From positions 1-64,000 of the forward strand of contig CBDCTW010000017.1 of NCBI GenBank assembly GCA_965222425.1: a DNA stretch of 64,000 nucleotides, given 5' to 3'. The notes below the pieces were generated by a model. The model was not told the origin of the DNA. It ran no database searches and worked only from the letters and a program-made list of their open reading frames with translations. The translations under genes were made by a program, and so were the position numbers. The DNA comes from CBDCNP01 sp965222425. Lineage in GTDB: Bacteria; Acidobacteriota; Vicinamibacteria; Marinacidobacterales; DATDRI01. Position 1 is the stretch's first letter. Each line of letters starts with the position of its first letter. Shown piece by piece: positions 17,930 to 26,585 of the stretch.

Positions 17930-19129
17930 TTAGATTGCTGCCACTGTAGCCTCGACGCGGCTCAGCATCCGACGAATACCTTGTTCGAAGATCTCGGTCG
18001 GGGTCAGAAGGCTCACCACGATACGGGCGTCGGTAGGGAAGTCGAACAAATATCCGGGATGGACATGGGTATCGTCGGAAGCGAGAAACGCGAGCGCCCA
18101 TTCCTCCGAGCTCTGCACCTCGGGACAGCGCAGGACCGAGTACCATCCTCCTTCTGTCGGTAGCGCCTCGAGTGGTGAGGAGGTGGGGATGGCACTCGTG
18201 AGGAATTGGCTATTCTCGACGAGGCGCTTCCGGATCGCCGTCTGCAGGGAAGGAGCAAGGTCTAGAAGCTTCGCCGCCGCATGCTGGACTTGAGCGCCCA
18301 CGGAAAGAAACACATCACCCACTTGCTCCAACCGCGTCAAGGCATCGCGTTTCTGGTCGTCAGGACCGCCGGTCCAAATCCAAGCGAGCTTCATTTGCGG
18401 AAGGACGGCGATCTTGGAGAGTCCGCTCAGGACGAAAGTTAATACATCGTTCCGTCCGACGAATGTGGAAACCCGATCCAGATCTTCTCCAAACCCGTAG
18501 TCCGCGAAGACCTCGTCGACGACGAGTGCAACGTCATGCTCGCGGCACATTGCGGTGAGCTCGGTGAGCTCGCCCCGCTTCACATAGGAGCCGGTGGGAT
18601 TGTTCGGATGAACGAGTAGAAGAGCCCGGGTGCGGGGGCCCAGCTTGCTCCGAATCGTCTCGAGGTCGATGCTCCAGGAACCATCGTAGACGAGAGAGTA
18701 CGAATCCGTTTCGACGGATTCTAGACTCGCAAGGTAGTCGAAAAGGGGATAGCTGGGTCGGGGTAGGAGCACTCGATCGCCCGGATCGCAGAGCACTTTG
18801 AAGAGGAAACCGTAGGCCTCGCTGGTACTCGCGGTGAGCGCGAGGTGCTCTGAAGAGACGACTTGTCCTCGCCGCGCGCAGTATCCGGCCACCGCCTCCC
18901 GGGCCGAGGGGAGGCCGAGCGGGGCAGGTTCGTAGGCCAGCGATCGAGGATCGTTCAGGCTGGCCAGGATCTCATCAGACGGGTAGTCGAATCCCGCTCG
19001 TGTGGGGTTCGACTCTGTGAGGTCGAGGATCTCTTCGTCCGCGCGCCGCTTGTCCTCTAGCAGACGGGTCAGTCGGTTCGCGGAGAAGCTCCAACTCAAT
19101 CGTCGGGAGAACATGGAACAGGATAGCAC
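17930..19129 (-). CDS. PLP-dependent class I/II aminotransferase
   Basis: A fold-type I aminotransferase of up to 399 residues. The PLP lysine lies in FVLSGLSKIAVLPQMKLAW. LLLVHPNNPTGSYVKR holds the NPTG motif, and LVVDEVFADYGF the Asp contacting the pyridine nitrogen. The first methionine at 19129 gives the longest form; the Met at 19114 (MFSRRLSWSF) is an alternative and fits family starts. The substrate cannot be told from sequence; relatives include aspartate and alanine-type enzymes. Confidence 0.85.
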   Translation of the reverse strand: MLSCSMFSRRLSWSFSANRLTRLLEDKRRADEEILDLTESNPTRAGFDYPSDEILASLNDPRSLAYEPAPLGLPSAREAVAGYCARRGQVVSSEHLALTASTSEAYGFLFKVLCDPGDRVLLPRPSYPLFDYLASLESVETDSYSLVYDGSWSIDLETIRSKLGPRTRALLLVHPNNPTGSYVKRGELTELTAMCREHDVALVVDEVFADYGFGEDLDRVSTFVGRNDVLTFVLSGLSKIAVLPQMKLAWIWTGGPDDQKRDALTRLEQVGDVFLSVGAQVQHAAAKLLDLAPSLQTAIRKRLVENSQFLTSAIPTSSPLEALPTEGGWYSVLRCPEVQSSEEWALAFLASDDTHVHPGYLFDFPTDARIVVSLLTPTEIFEQGIRRMLSRVEATVAAI

Positions 19130-19442
19130 TCACAGCCCCATTTCCTTGCCGGCGTCAGTTGGCTCCGAAGCCAGTCTCCGGGTGGTCAGACGCCGGGGTC
19201 AGATCCGGCGTCTGGCTCGGCATAAAGCGGCAACCACCTTGAATGACACCCGAATGCCAAAAGGGTCGGATCCGATTTTGTGCACGGATCAACTGGGGCC
19301 GGGCGGAGCGTCTTGCGACTCCGGCTAATTGTTGTTGCACAAAATTAGATCTGACCCCGGGTTGTGCAGGGGGTGTCGCCTAGCTAGGCTGAGGGGGCGT
19401 CTGACGATGTTCAAGACAGCAACCACGTTGACTGACGCCCAA
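19130..19442. repeat. Repeat-rich intergenic region with GGGGTCAGATC elements
   Basis: No gene seen in about 310 bp. A perfect hairpin with 10-bp arms lies at 19187-19196 and 19205-19214 (CAGACGCCGG / CCGGCGTCTG). Its loop begins an 11-mer GGGGTCAGATC (19195-19205) that recurs inverted at 19348-19358. A 21-bp element at 19419-19439 is the exact reverse complement of 29001-29021. It reads as a nest of dispersed REP-like sequences. Confidence 0.7.
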
Positions 19443-19802
19443 CTAGGAGCTTGTAGCGAGGGCCCGTTCGACGTAGTCGCGCGCTTCCTGAAGCTCGGGA
19501 AGCCCGGGCTCGGCATCCTTCCAAAGGCTCAGGAATCGCTCGTATTCTGCGCGGGCGGCAGCCGCGTCGCCGGACTCCTCCAGCAAACGAGCTAGCTCGA
19601 GGACATAACGCGGCTCGAGCATGGCCGTCCACTTGGCACTGATATCCGGCCTCAAGAGACGTCGATAGATCTCGATCGCTCCCGCGAGGTCTCCCTGCGC
19701 CTTCTTGACCCGCGCCATCCCGTCACGGAGCGGCGGGTTGTTGGCCGCCAGGCTGACGAACACAGACGACTTGCTTGAAGACCGCACACCTACCATGGAC
19801 AC
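19443..19802 (-). pseudogene. C-terminal TPR fragment
   Basis: Contains tetratricopeptide-like helices (MARVKKAQGDLAGAIEIYRRLL, then YVLELARLLEESGDAAAARAEYERFLSLW). It ends in DAEPGLPELQEARDYVERAL, a common ending of acidobacterial Ser/Thr kinase-TPR proteins. The first 25 residues look unrelated and the N-terminal bulk of such a protein is absent. It is probably the surviving tail of a larger gene, cut next to the 49-bp copied segment at 19812. Confidence 0.6.
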
Positions 19803-19811
19803 CTCGGGCTC

Positions 19812-19860
19812 ATGGGAGCTCGAAGTGCTCCAGATTTAACCTCACCCGCTCGATGAACTG
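19812..19860. repeat. Direct repeat copy of the E2 gene 3' end (49 bp), distal copy
   Basis: This copy matches 20722-20770 at 47 of 49 positions. On the minus strand it still reads QFIERVRLNLEHFELP plus a stop codon, the end of the E2 acyltransferase. Both mismatches are synonymous (Leu and Ile codons). Together the two copies bracket the PIN/AbrB module. Confidence 0.9.
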
Positions 19861-19997
19861 TTGGATCTGACGCAACAACAACACATTACATCCTAGCGAT
19901 GCAAGTTGTCCGCCATGGGACGCTCATTAGCGACGAGAACCCGCGAGTCGGCGTCTGCGATTCTTGGCCGGTCTTCCCGGTCGGTACGAGGAAATTG

Positions 19998-20396
19998 TCA
20001 CTGGAGCAACTCAAAACCTTCGAGCTGTGCGGCCCCCTTGTCGAACGTGATCGTGGCCTCGCAATCCAGATTTCGGTTCGTGCCGGCAAGCAAGGCGTAG
20101 GAGAAGTCGACCCGGGACGCTCGATACTTTTCGAAAGCACTCCAACATGCTTGGAGATCCTCGATCAGAAACTGGTTGGTTCTCAGGATCTTCTCTAAAA
20201 CATCCGCAATGTCAGCCCGACGGTAACCGTACGCGCCCTCGAGGACCCACACCAATCCGCAGAGAACGATGCGGTTTATCAAGCAGGGTCGGTCCGAAAA
20301 GCACTCGCCCTTTATGCACTCCGAGGCTCGCTTCGCCTGAGCCGCTTCATCTTGGGTCAAATAGCGCACCAGGACATTGGTGTCGAGTCCCTGCAC
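19998..20396 (-). CDS. PIN-domain ribonuclease toxin (VapC-like)
   Basis: A 132-residue PIN domain. Acidic active-site residues are D5 (GLDTNVLVRYL), E53 (WVLEGAYGY), D97 (RVDFSYALL) and D119 (TITFDKGAA). PIN toxins cleave RNA and are held inactive by a partner antitoxin. The upstream AbrB-type antitoxin gene overlaps its start by 40 bp, so the two are co-translated. The pair sits between two copies of a 49-bp E2-gene-end repeat. Confidence 0.87.
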   Translation of the reverse strand: MQGLDTNVLVRYLTQDEAAQAKRASECIKGECFSDRPCLINRIVLCGLVWVLEGAYGYRRADIADVLEKILRTNQFLIEDLQACWSAFEKYRASRVDFSYALLAGTNRNLDCEATITFDKGAAQLEGFELLQ

Positions 20397-20632
20397 CTGT
20401 TCGCACCTCGTCGTCGTATGACTCTCTCCATTTCGGTCAGCGACACCGGCTTCTTCGGAGCGGGCAGTACGCCCTCCAGTTCACCGACGTCTAACGTGGC
20501 GGGGAGAAGCAAGACATGCCCATCTTCCTGGATGATGAACTCCATCCGGTCGCCCGGCCGCAGATTGAGGTGCTTTCTTATTTCCTTGGGGATGGTGGTC
20601 TGTCCCTTGCTCGTTAACGTCGACGTCGCCAC
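20357..20632 (-). CDS. AbrB/MazE-type antitoxin
   Basis: The N-terminal swapped-hairpin DNA-binding fold is unmistakable: STLTSKGQTTIPKEIRKHLNLRPGDRMEF. The C-terminal part (about 50-75) would bind the toxin. The last residues (RGANRCRDSTPMSW) are read from the overlap with the PIN gene. It likely represses its own operon. Confidence 0.87.
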   Translation of the reverse strand: MATSTLTSKGQTTIPKEIRKHLNLRPGDRMEFIIQEDGHVLLLPATLDVGELEGVLPAPKKPVSLTEMERVIRRRGANRCRDSTPMSWCAI

Positions 20633-20719
20633 GGCCTCTCCTTACATGAATCATGTTTCCTTACAACGGCATAAGGGATTTCGGTCGGCAACTTCCGGGG
20701 GGGGGACGGCGAGCAAGAT

Positions 20720-22201
20720 CTATGGGAGCTCGAAGTGCTCCAGATTTAGCCTCACCCGCTCAATGAACTGAAATCCAGTGGCTCCATCGATGATACGGTG
20801 ATCGAAGGTCAAGGCGAGGACCATGATGGGCCGGATGCCGATGGCGTCGTCGATGACCGCCGGCTTCTTCTGAATGGCTCCGAGTCCCAGGATTGCCACC
20901 TGAGGTTGCGCGATCATCGGGGTTCCGGTGAGCCCTCCGAACATGCCGGGATTGGTGATGGTGAAGGTCGCACCCTGAACTTCATCGACGGACAGCTCCT
21001 TGTTACGGGCTCGGGTGGCGACATCGTGCATGGCTCGGACGAGGCCGACAAAGTTCATCTCATCCGCGTTACGGACAACGGGGACGATGAGTCCTTCGTC
21101 GAGGGCGACCGCGATGCCGAGATGGACGTGCTTTTTCATCACGATCTGCTCGGGTAGGGCCGAGGCGTTGAAGATGGGGAACTCCTTGATGGCCTTGATG
21201 GTGGCTTCGGCGACAAAGGGGAGGAAGGTCATGGGAACTCCCTCGGCGGCTTCGAAATCGGCCTTGTGCTCGTCGCGATAGCTCACGATGCGGTGCATGT
21301 CGCATTCGTTGAAAGACGTCACCTGAGCCGAGATCCGCTGGCTCCACATCATGTGCTCGGCGATCTTCTTGCGCATCGTGCTCATGGGCACGACGGTGTC
21401 CTCGGGGCCGGGCTTATAGAGATACTCCTCCGGAGTCTCATTGACGTCGGGCACAGCGGGTAGCGCATCTGTGGGTGGCGCGGGGACCATGGCCTGAGGC
21501 GGATAAGGCGAGGGCACGGTCAAGGGATTCGGTGCCGGTGGATAGGGCGGCCAGGGATAGCCCGGCGGCTGGCCGCCTGCGGGTTGAGGCGGCGCGGGGG
21601 GTTGATATGGTGGAGCTTGATGTCGCTGCTCGAGGTAGCGTTTCACATCCTTCCTGCGGATACGGCCACCGATTCCCGTCCCGGGAATTTTCAGGAGCTC
21701 TTCCATCGGGATCTGGTTCTCGGCGGCTAGAGCCAGGATCGCTGGCGACAAGGTGCCTTTTTTCTCGCCTGCGCTTGGCCTACTCGGAGCAGCCGGAGTC
21801 GCCTTTTTTCTTTGAAAGATCGTGGGTTTTTGGGCTGCTTTGAAGTGCCCGCTGTCCGAACCACTACCGACGGACGGGAGCTCTTCTCCTGCTGCTTCGC
21901 CAGCCTCCTTTGCCGCGGGCTCGGGCGTGCCGGCGGGTGCCGGCGCCGTTTCTGACGTGGCATCTCCTCCACCGATGACGCCGACCACGGTCTCGACGGC
22001 CACGGTCTCGCCTTCTTGAACCAGGATTTTCTCGAGCACGCCCGAAGCTGGTGCAGGGATTTCGGTGTCGACTTTGTCGGTCGAGATCTCGAATAGGGGC
22101 TCGTCCCGCTCGACTTTTTCTCCTACTTTTTTGTACCACTTGGTGACGGTGCCTTCGGAAAGGCTTTCGCCCATCTGGGGCATGACCACGGGTGTCGGCA
22201 T
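20720..22201 (-). CDS. 2-oxoacid dehydrogenase E2, dihydrolipoamide acyltransferase
   Basis: A 493-residue E2 subunit. Residues 1-78 are the lipoyl domain with the lipoylated K43 (ISTDKVDTEI). The peripheral-subunit-binding domain is near 148-190 (LSPAILALAAENQIPMEEL and GTGIGGRIRRKDV). A P-rich flexible linker follows (about 200-255). The C-terminal catalytic domain ends with FDHRIIDGATG, the His-x3-Asp-Gly active site. It transfers acyl groups to CoA. It is the third gene after E1alpha and E1beta. Pyruvate or a branched-chain 2-oxoacid are both possible substrates. Its last 16 codons are copied at 19812-19860. Confidence 0.92.
   Translation of the reverse strand: MPTPVVMPQMGESLSEGTVTKWYKKVGEKVERDEPLFEISTDKVDTEIPAPASGVLEKILVQEGETVAVETVVGVIGGGDATSETAPAPAGTPEPAAKEAGEAAGEELPSVGSGSDSGHFKAAQKPTIFQRKKATPAAPSRPSAGEKKGTLSPAILALAAENQIPMEELLKIPGTGIGGRIRRKDVKRYLEQRHQAPPYQPPAPPQPAGGQPPGYPWPPYPPAPNPLTVPSPYPPQAMVPAPPTDALPAVPDVNETPEEYLYKPGPEDTVVPMSTMRKKIAEHMMWSQRISAQVTSFNECDMHRIVSYRDEHKADFEAAEGVPMTFLPFVAEATIKAIKEFPIFNASALPEQIVMKKHVHLGIAVALDEGLIVPVVRNADEMNFVGLVRAMHDVATRARNKELSVDEVQGATFTITNPGMFGGLTGTPMIAQPQVAILGLGAIQKKPAVIDDAIGIRPIMVLALTFDHRIIDGATGFQFIERVRLNLEHFELP
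20722..20770. repeat. Direct repeat copy within the E2 gene 3' end (49 bp), proximal copy
   Basis: This is the authentic end of the E2 acyltransferase gene, duplicated at 19812-19860. The 910-bp offset encloses the PIN/AbrB module and little else. Confidence 0.9.
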
Positions 22202-22215
22202 TCTTCGTTTTCTCC

Positions 22216-23190
22216 TCAGTACTCCAGAAGCTCGCGAGCGGCGGTTTCGATCTTTTCTGTGCTCGGCAAGACCGCATCTTCTAGGGGCGGACTGAAGGGG
22301 ACGGGAACATCAAGAGACCCGATGCGCTTGACCGGTGCATCGAGTGACTCGAAGGCCTCTTCGGCGATGATCGCCGCGACTTCGCCTCCGAAGCCCGACG
22401 TCAGGTGTGCCTCGTGCACGATGAGAGCCTTCGATGTCTTGCGCACGCTTTCGAGGAAACATTCTTTGTCGAGCGGCACCAAGGTGCGGAGATCGATGAC
22501 TTCGCACTCGGCGCCTTCCTCGGAAAGCTTTTCGGCGATTTCGAGGCATTCATGGACCATGGCGCCGTAAGTAATGATGGTGAGGTCGTCGCCCTCGCGC
22601 TTCACGTCCGCGACCCCGATGGGCACATCGAAGTCCTCTTCGGGAACCTCCTCGCGGACCCTTCGGTAGAGGTGTTTGTGCTCGAAGTAGATCACGGGGT
22701 TGTTGTCGCGAATGGCTGCCTTGAGAAGACCCTTGGCGTCATAGGGAGTCGAAGGTTGTACGACCTTGAGCCCTGGGACGTGAGTGAACCAGGCCTCAGG
22801 GTTTTGGGAATGAAAGGGACCGCCGCGGAATCCCCCGCCCGAGGGGCCGCGAAAGACCACCGGCATCGGGATGCCCCAACGGTAGTGGCACTTGGCGGAG
22901 AAATTGACAATCTGATCGAAGGCGCAGGCAATGAAGTCGGCGAACTGAAACTCGACGACGGGCCGGAAGCCCTCGATGGCGGCACCGCAGGCGGCGCCGA
23001 CGAAGCCCGATTCCGAGATCGGAGTATCGATGACGCGCTCTTCTCCGAACTCATCCAGGAAACCTTTCGTGATACGGAAGGCTCCACCAAAGACTCCGAT
23101 GTCTTCACCCATGAGGAAAACGGTTGGATCGCGGCGCATCTCCTCACGGAGGGCGTGGCTGATGGCATCTATGTACGTTATGACAGGCAT
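22216..23190 (-). CDS. 2-oxoacid dehydrogenase E1 beta subunit
   Basis: A 324-residue transketolase-like subunit. The cofactor-side segment GEDIGVFGGAFRITKGFLDEFG is followed by DTPISESGFVGAACGAAIEGFRPVVEFQFADF. The YHWG-type segment is CHYRWGIPMPVVFRGPSGGG. The C-terminal transketolase domain is VIDLRTLVPLDKE through VHEAHLTSGFG. It forms the heterotetrameric E1 with the upstream alpha subunit. It lies 11 bp downstream of E1alpha and 14 bp upstream of E2. Confidence 0.93.
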   Translation of the reverse strand: MPVITYIDAISHALREEMRRDPTVFLMGEDIGVFGGAFRITKGFLDEFGEERVIDTPISESGFVGAACGAAIEGFRPVVEFQFADFIACAFDQIVNFSAKCHYRWGIPMPVVFRGPSGGGFRGGPFHSQNPEAWFTHVPGLKVVQPSTPYDAKGLLKAAIRDNNPVIYFEHKHLYRRVREEVPEEDFDVPIGVADVKREGDDLTIITYGAMVHECLEIAEKLSEEGAECEVIDLRTLVPLDKECFLESVRKTSKALIVHEAHLTSGFGGEVAAIIAEEAFESLDAPVKRIGSLDVPVPFSPPLEDAVLPSTEKIETAARELLEY

Positions 23191-23201
23191 TTAGATGTCT
23201 C

Positions 23202-24257
23202 TCAGGGGGCGAAGAGTCCTTGGGTTACGGTGCTCGGGTCGGGATAGGGAAGGGCTTCCGCGTATTCGACGGCTTCGTCCATGATCTTCTTGCAATCGGC
23301 ATCGATCGCTTCGATTTCTTCTTTGCTGAAGCCACCCTTGCCGAGGAGGTAGTTGGTGTAGAGATCGACAGGATCCCGCGCCTCCCAATACTCCCGCATT
23401 TCATTGGGAACGTAGGACGCGTCGTCGTGCTCTCCGTGTCCGCGCTGGCGAAAGGTTTTGAACTCGACGAGGTATGGGCCTTTGCCGGCGCGTGCGTGAT
23501 CGATCGCGCGGCGAGCCACCTCGATGACGGTGAAAATGCAGTTGCCAAAGGCGATCTCGAACGGAATGTTGAAAGCGGGTGCCCGATCGGCAACGTTTTC
23601 GACCGGCATCTGTCTTTCGTTCCCCGTTGAATAGCCGAAATAGTTGTTCTCGACGATGACGACGAGGGGTAACTGGTGAATGGCAGCGAAGTTCAGTCCT
23701 TCGTAGAAATCACCTGGGCTGGTGGCACCGTCTCCGGTGAAGGCGACGTAGACCCGGGGCTCCTTCCGCATCTTGAAGGCGAGGGCGAAGCCCGCTCCGG
23801 ACGGAATCCACGAAGCCATTGAGCCGTTGTGATAGGGCGCGATGCCGAAATTATCGAGATCGGCGAGAAAGAGTCCGAGGTCCCGGCCGTGACAAGGCTG
23901 CTCGTCCTTTCCGAGCCAGCGGGCGAGGACGTGCTTGGGCTGGACGCCGCGGTAGAACCATGCGCCAAGGTTCCGGCCAACGGTACTGAAGTAGTCATCC
24001 TCATTCAGGAGGCTCGTGACCCCGGTGCAGATGGCTTCTTGGCCCATTCCCAGGTAGACAGCCCCCACCACACGGCCCTGGCGGTAGAGCGATGCGAGTC
24101 GGTGCTCGAACGTCCGGCTCATGCGCATCGCCCGGTAGAGCTTCAGGAGCTCTTCGCGGGAGAGGGTGAGGGAGCCGGGGTCGAGCTCGGTGCGATCCAT
24201 CTCGGGATCGAGCGGCTTGAACTTCCAGCTCAGGGTCTTGGCTTTGGTGGTGGCCAT
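23202..24257 (-). CDS. 2-oxoacid dehydrogenase E1 alpha subunit
   Basis: A 351-residue TPP-dependent subunit. The TPP/Mg motif runs from GDGATSPGDFYEGLNF (about 175-190) to VIVENN (about 200-205). The phosphorylation-loop-like segment is RGHGEHDDASY. It decarboxylates the 2-oxoacid and passes the acyl group to the E2 lipoyl arm. First gene of the E1alpha-E1beta-E2 operon. No E3 (lipoamide dehydrogenase) gene is in the window. Confidence 0.93.
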   Translation of the reverse strand: MATTKAKTLSWKFKPLDPEMDRTELDPGSLTLSREELLKLYRAMRMSRTFEHRLASLYRQGRVVGAVYLGMGQEAICTGVTSLLNEDDYFSTVGRNLGAWFYRGVQPKHVLARWLGKDEQPCHGRDLGLFLADLDNFGIAPYHNGSMASWIPSGAGFALAFKMRKEPRVYVAFTGDGATSPGDFYEGLNFAAIHQLPLVVIVENNYFGYSTGNERQMPVENVADRAPAFNIPFEIAFGNCIFTVIEVARRAIDHARAGKGPYLVEFKTFRQRGHGEHDDASYVPNEMREYWEARDPVDLYTNYLLGKGGFSKEEIEAIDADCKKIMDEAVEYAEALPYPDPSTVTQGLFAP

Positions 24258-24495
24258 GTCTGACTCCTCGAAATCGGCCGCGGGTAGCGGCTCTAAACCC
24301 AGGAGAGTATAGCACTTTCGGTGGGAAGCCCGGACAGCCGGGAGCCAAAGCGAACCTCGGGGGCGATTCAGTCACGGGGCCGCGAGTGGCCCGTCAAGTT
24401 ATCGACAGCTAGCGAAGAAGCACTAAGAGCGTTTCGGAAATTGGTTCCCTAGAAATCCGGTTGGGTCACTGCGGGAACCGTCCAGTGGCCGAGTG

Positions 24496-24801
24496 CTACT
24501 CTGGCCACTGCAGTTCCCGTTGAAGCATGTCCTCGAATTCGAATTGGGGCATGTCCTCGGGGTTAGCTGCATGGGCATTAGCCTCAAAGAAATCTCTAAC
24601 ACTGTTCAAGATATCCACAGCGCCCTCTCCCCAGAATGCAAAACTAAAGCCCCTGCCCCTCTCGTCCATCGAGAATGTGATCGTGAAAACGTTGTGCGGG
24701 AAACGCGCAGCCAGGCCATCCAAGAACACGTTGTATGTTATAGCGACTGGAACAAGATCTAACGCGCCACTCAATATCGGCAAATTCGCCGTGAGAACCA
24801 C
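24496..24801 (-). CDS. Hypothetical protein, 101 residues
   Basis: Reads as a plausible soluble mixed alpha/beta protein (FPHNVFTITFSMDERGRGFSF, then GAVDILNSVRDFFEAN), acidic towards the C-terminus. No family recognised. The plus-strand frame over the same DNA is less protein-like. It lies alone downstream of the E1alpha promoter region. Confidence 0.45.
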   Translation of the reverse strand: MVLTANLPILSGALDLVPVAITYNVFLDGLAARFPHNVFTITFSMDERGRGFSFAFWGEGAVDILNSVRDFFEANAHAANPEDMPQFEFEDMLQRELQWPE

Positions 24802-25047
24802 TTGGTAGCGAACCGCGGACGTCCAAGACGGTAGGGATAAACCCTCAGGCAGGTTGAACTAGTTTGCTGGGTTGCCCCTACGAAAACACGGTTGTTTACA
24901 ATTTACGATCTGAAGGTAAGCAAATGTCGTGCCGAAATAGCTGCCGAGCTCTCTTGCGGGTGACCGAGCACGACTTCACGGCCAGTCCCGCGGACGGTGC
25001 CGCTTTTCCGGCGGGTCAGGTTTGGAGTCTTTTTCGGGCTGTGGTAG

Positions 25048-25347
25048 AAGTGCTTTCTACCCTGTGGGTTTCGGGAGTCGACGACGGAGGAGCAGACAAT
25101 CGAGGAGCAGGCCAATACGACGACTGGGCAGGAGAGCGCCCTTGGGTTTCTCTGTCGGGGGCCGGTTTTCGGCCGAAACCTGACGATTGCTCTGGTCGTC
25201 GGCTCGATACTTTCAGTCGCGAATCAATTGGACGTGATCTTGAGGGGCAATTTTTCAGGGGCGGTGCTGCTCAAGATCCTCTTCAACTTCCTGGTTCCTT
25301 TCACGGTCGCTTCAGTGAGCTGCGTCGTGAATCAGACCGGGAAATAG
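25048..25347 (+). pseudogene. NrtS-like nitrate/nitrite transporter, no visible start codon
   Basis: The frame reads GRNLTIALVVGSILSVANQ followed by LDVILRGNFSGAVLLKILFN and FLVPFTVASVSCVVNQ, then a stop at 25345. The two hydrophobic hairpins and the VGxxLxxxNQ pattern resemble the small two-span NrtS family. The frame opens after a TAG at 25045, and no ATG, GTG or TTG occurs before the conserved part, so the 5' end is probably lost or frameshifted. It sits in a decayed stretch before a broken LLM gene. Confidence 0.5.
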
Positions 25348-25370
25348 CGCGAGCATCAATAGGCGGCAAC

Positions 25371-26424
25371 ATGCGCTTTGGAATCTACGCCGAGATGCAA
25401 TGTCCGGACGGGAAGTCGCACACCAAGAGCTCTATTGGGACATTTTTCGGCAGATGGTCCATGCCGATGAGGTCGGCTTCGATACCTACGCACTGATTGA
25501 GCACCATTTTTTCCGAACTTCGGCATTTCAACGAATCCGCTAGCGATGTTCACGGCGGTCGCTCAGAAGACGAAGCAGCATCCGTTTCCGGACGGCGTTG
25601 CACACGCTTCCGCTCCATAAGCCGCTGAAGCTGGCGGGGGAGATCGCGGCGGCCGACATCTTGACGAACGGGCGTTTGGAGCGTGGTGTGGGACGCGGCC
25701 ATGCCTGGATTCGTGGCCCGGCCAACATCCCGCTCGAGGAGAGCCGCCCTCGCTACGATGAGGCGCTCGAGATCTTGGTGCGGCCTGGACGGAGGAGCGC
25801 TTTTCTCACGAGGGGAGGTTCTGGCAATTCCAGGACGTCACGGTGGTGCCGAAACCGATCCAAAAGCCCTATCCGAGATTCTTTACGGGGGGCACCAGCT
25901 CGATTACGTATCAGATGGCAGGGGAGAGGGGATGGGGGATCTTCGTGCCGCCGCTTCTTCCTTGGGGTGTGCTGGAGGAGCCACTCGGGCATCTATAAAG
26001 AGGCCTGCAAGAAGGCTGGCCATGAGCCGGACATCATCTATGCGTCCTGTGTATATCGACGAGGACGAGAAGAAGATCCGCGAAGAAGTCGAGGGCGCGC
26101 TCCATAACTTCTTGAAGTTCAACGCGAGCCCCCTCTCCCAAAAACCTTCGCTGCCCCCGAAGGAAGAGCTCGAGGCGAAGGCTATGGTTTTACGCGAGCG
26201 GCGCCTTGGAGAGCCTGACCAAGCTAACCTACGACCAGATCGTCGATCAGGAGATCGGTTTCATCGGCACGCCGGACAAAGTCATCCGACAGGTCGAGGA
26301 GCTGCAGAAAAAGGGCGGTATCGGCGAGCTCACCATCCTCACCGCCTACGGCGGCATCGAGCCCTGGAAGTCGATCAAGTCCCAGGAGCTCTTTGCGAAG
26401 CACGTAATGCCCGAGTTCCGCTAG
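25371..26424 (+). pseudogene. LLM-class flavin oxidoreductase, decayed by multiple frameshifts
   Basis: Pieces of one luciferase-like monooxygenase are spread over all three plus frames. They are MRFGIYAEMQCPDGKSHTK, HADEVGFDTYALIEHHFF, LPLHKPLKLAGEIAAADIL then NGRLERGVGRGHAWI, GRFWQFQDVTVVPKPIQKPYP, GTSSITYQMAGERGWG, YKEACKKAGHEPDIIYASC and YIDEDEKKIREEVEGALHNF. The last piece is IVDQEIGFIGTPDKVIRQ through the stop at 26424. At least five frameshifts and some missing bases are needed to join them. The gene is dead, and an IS21 element begins about 10 bp after its stop. Confidence 0.85.
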
Positions 26425-26585
26425 ACGGCCGGGCGTGTGTTTGTCCACTCGGTCTGGCCCACTTTGCTCATCTAATTTGGCCCACCCTAAGTTATTGATT
26501 AATAAAGACGAGCTGTAAGAAAGCCCCTTTCCTTATTCCGCGGCCGGAACGAAGTGCAGGCCGCGGCTAGTGAAACCCAACGAAC

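Noticed and set aside
19130..19442. CRISPR array
   Set aside because: Repeats are inverted, few and irregularly spaced; no regular spacer pattern or cas genes.
24864..25496. 210-codon plus-strand frame
   Set aside because: It covers the NrtS-like frame in another phase and reads as low-complexity text until it enters the start of the broken LLM gene.
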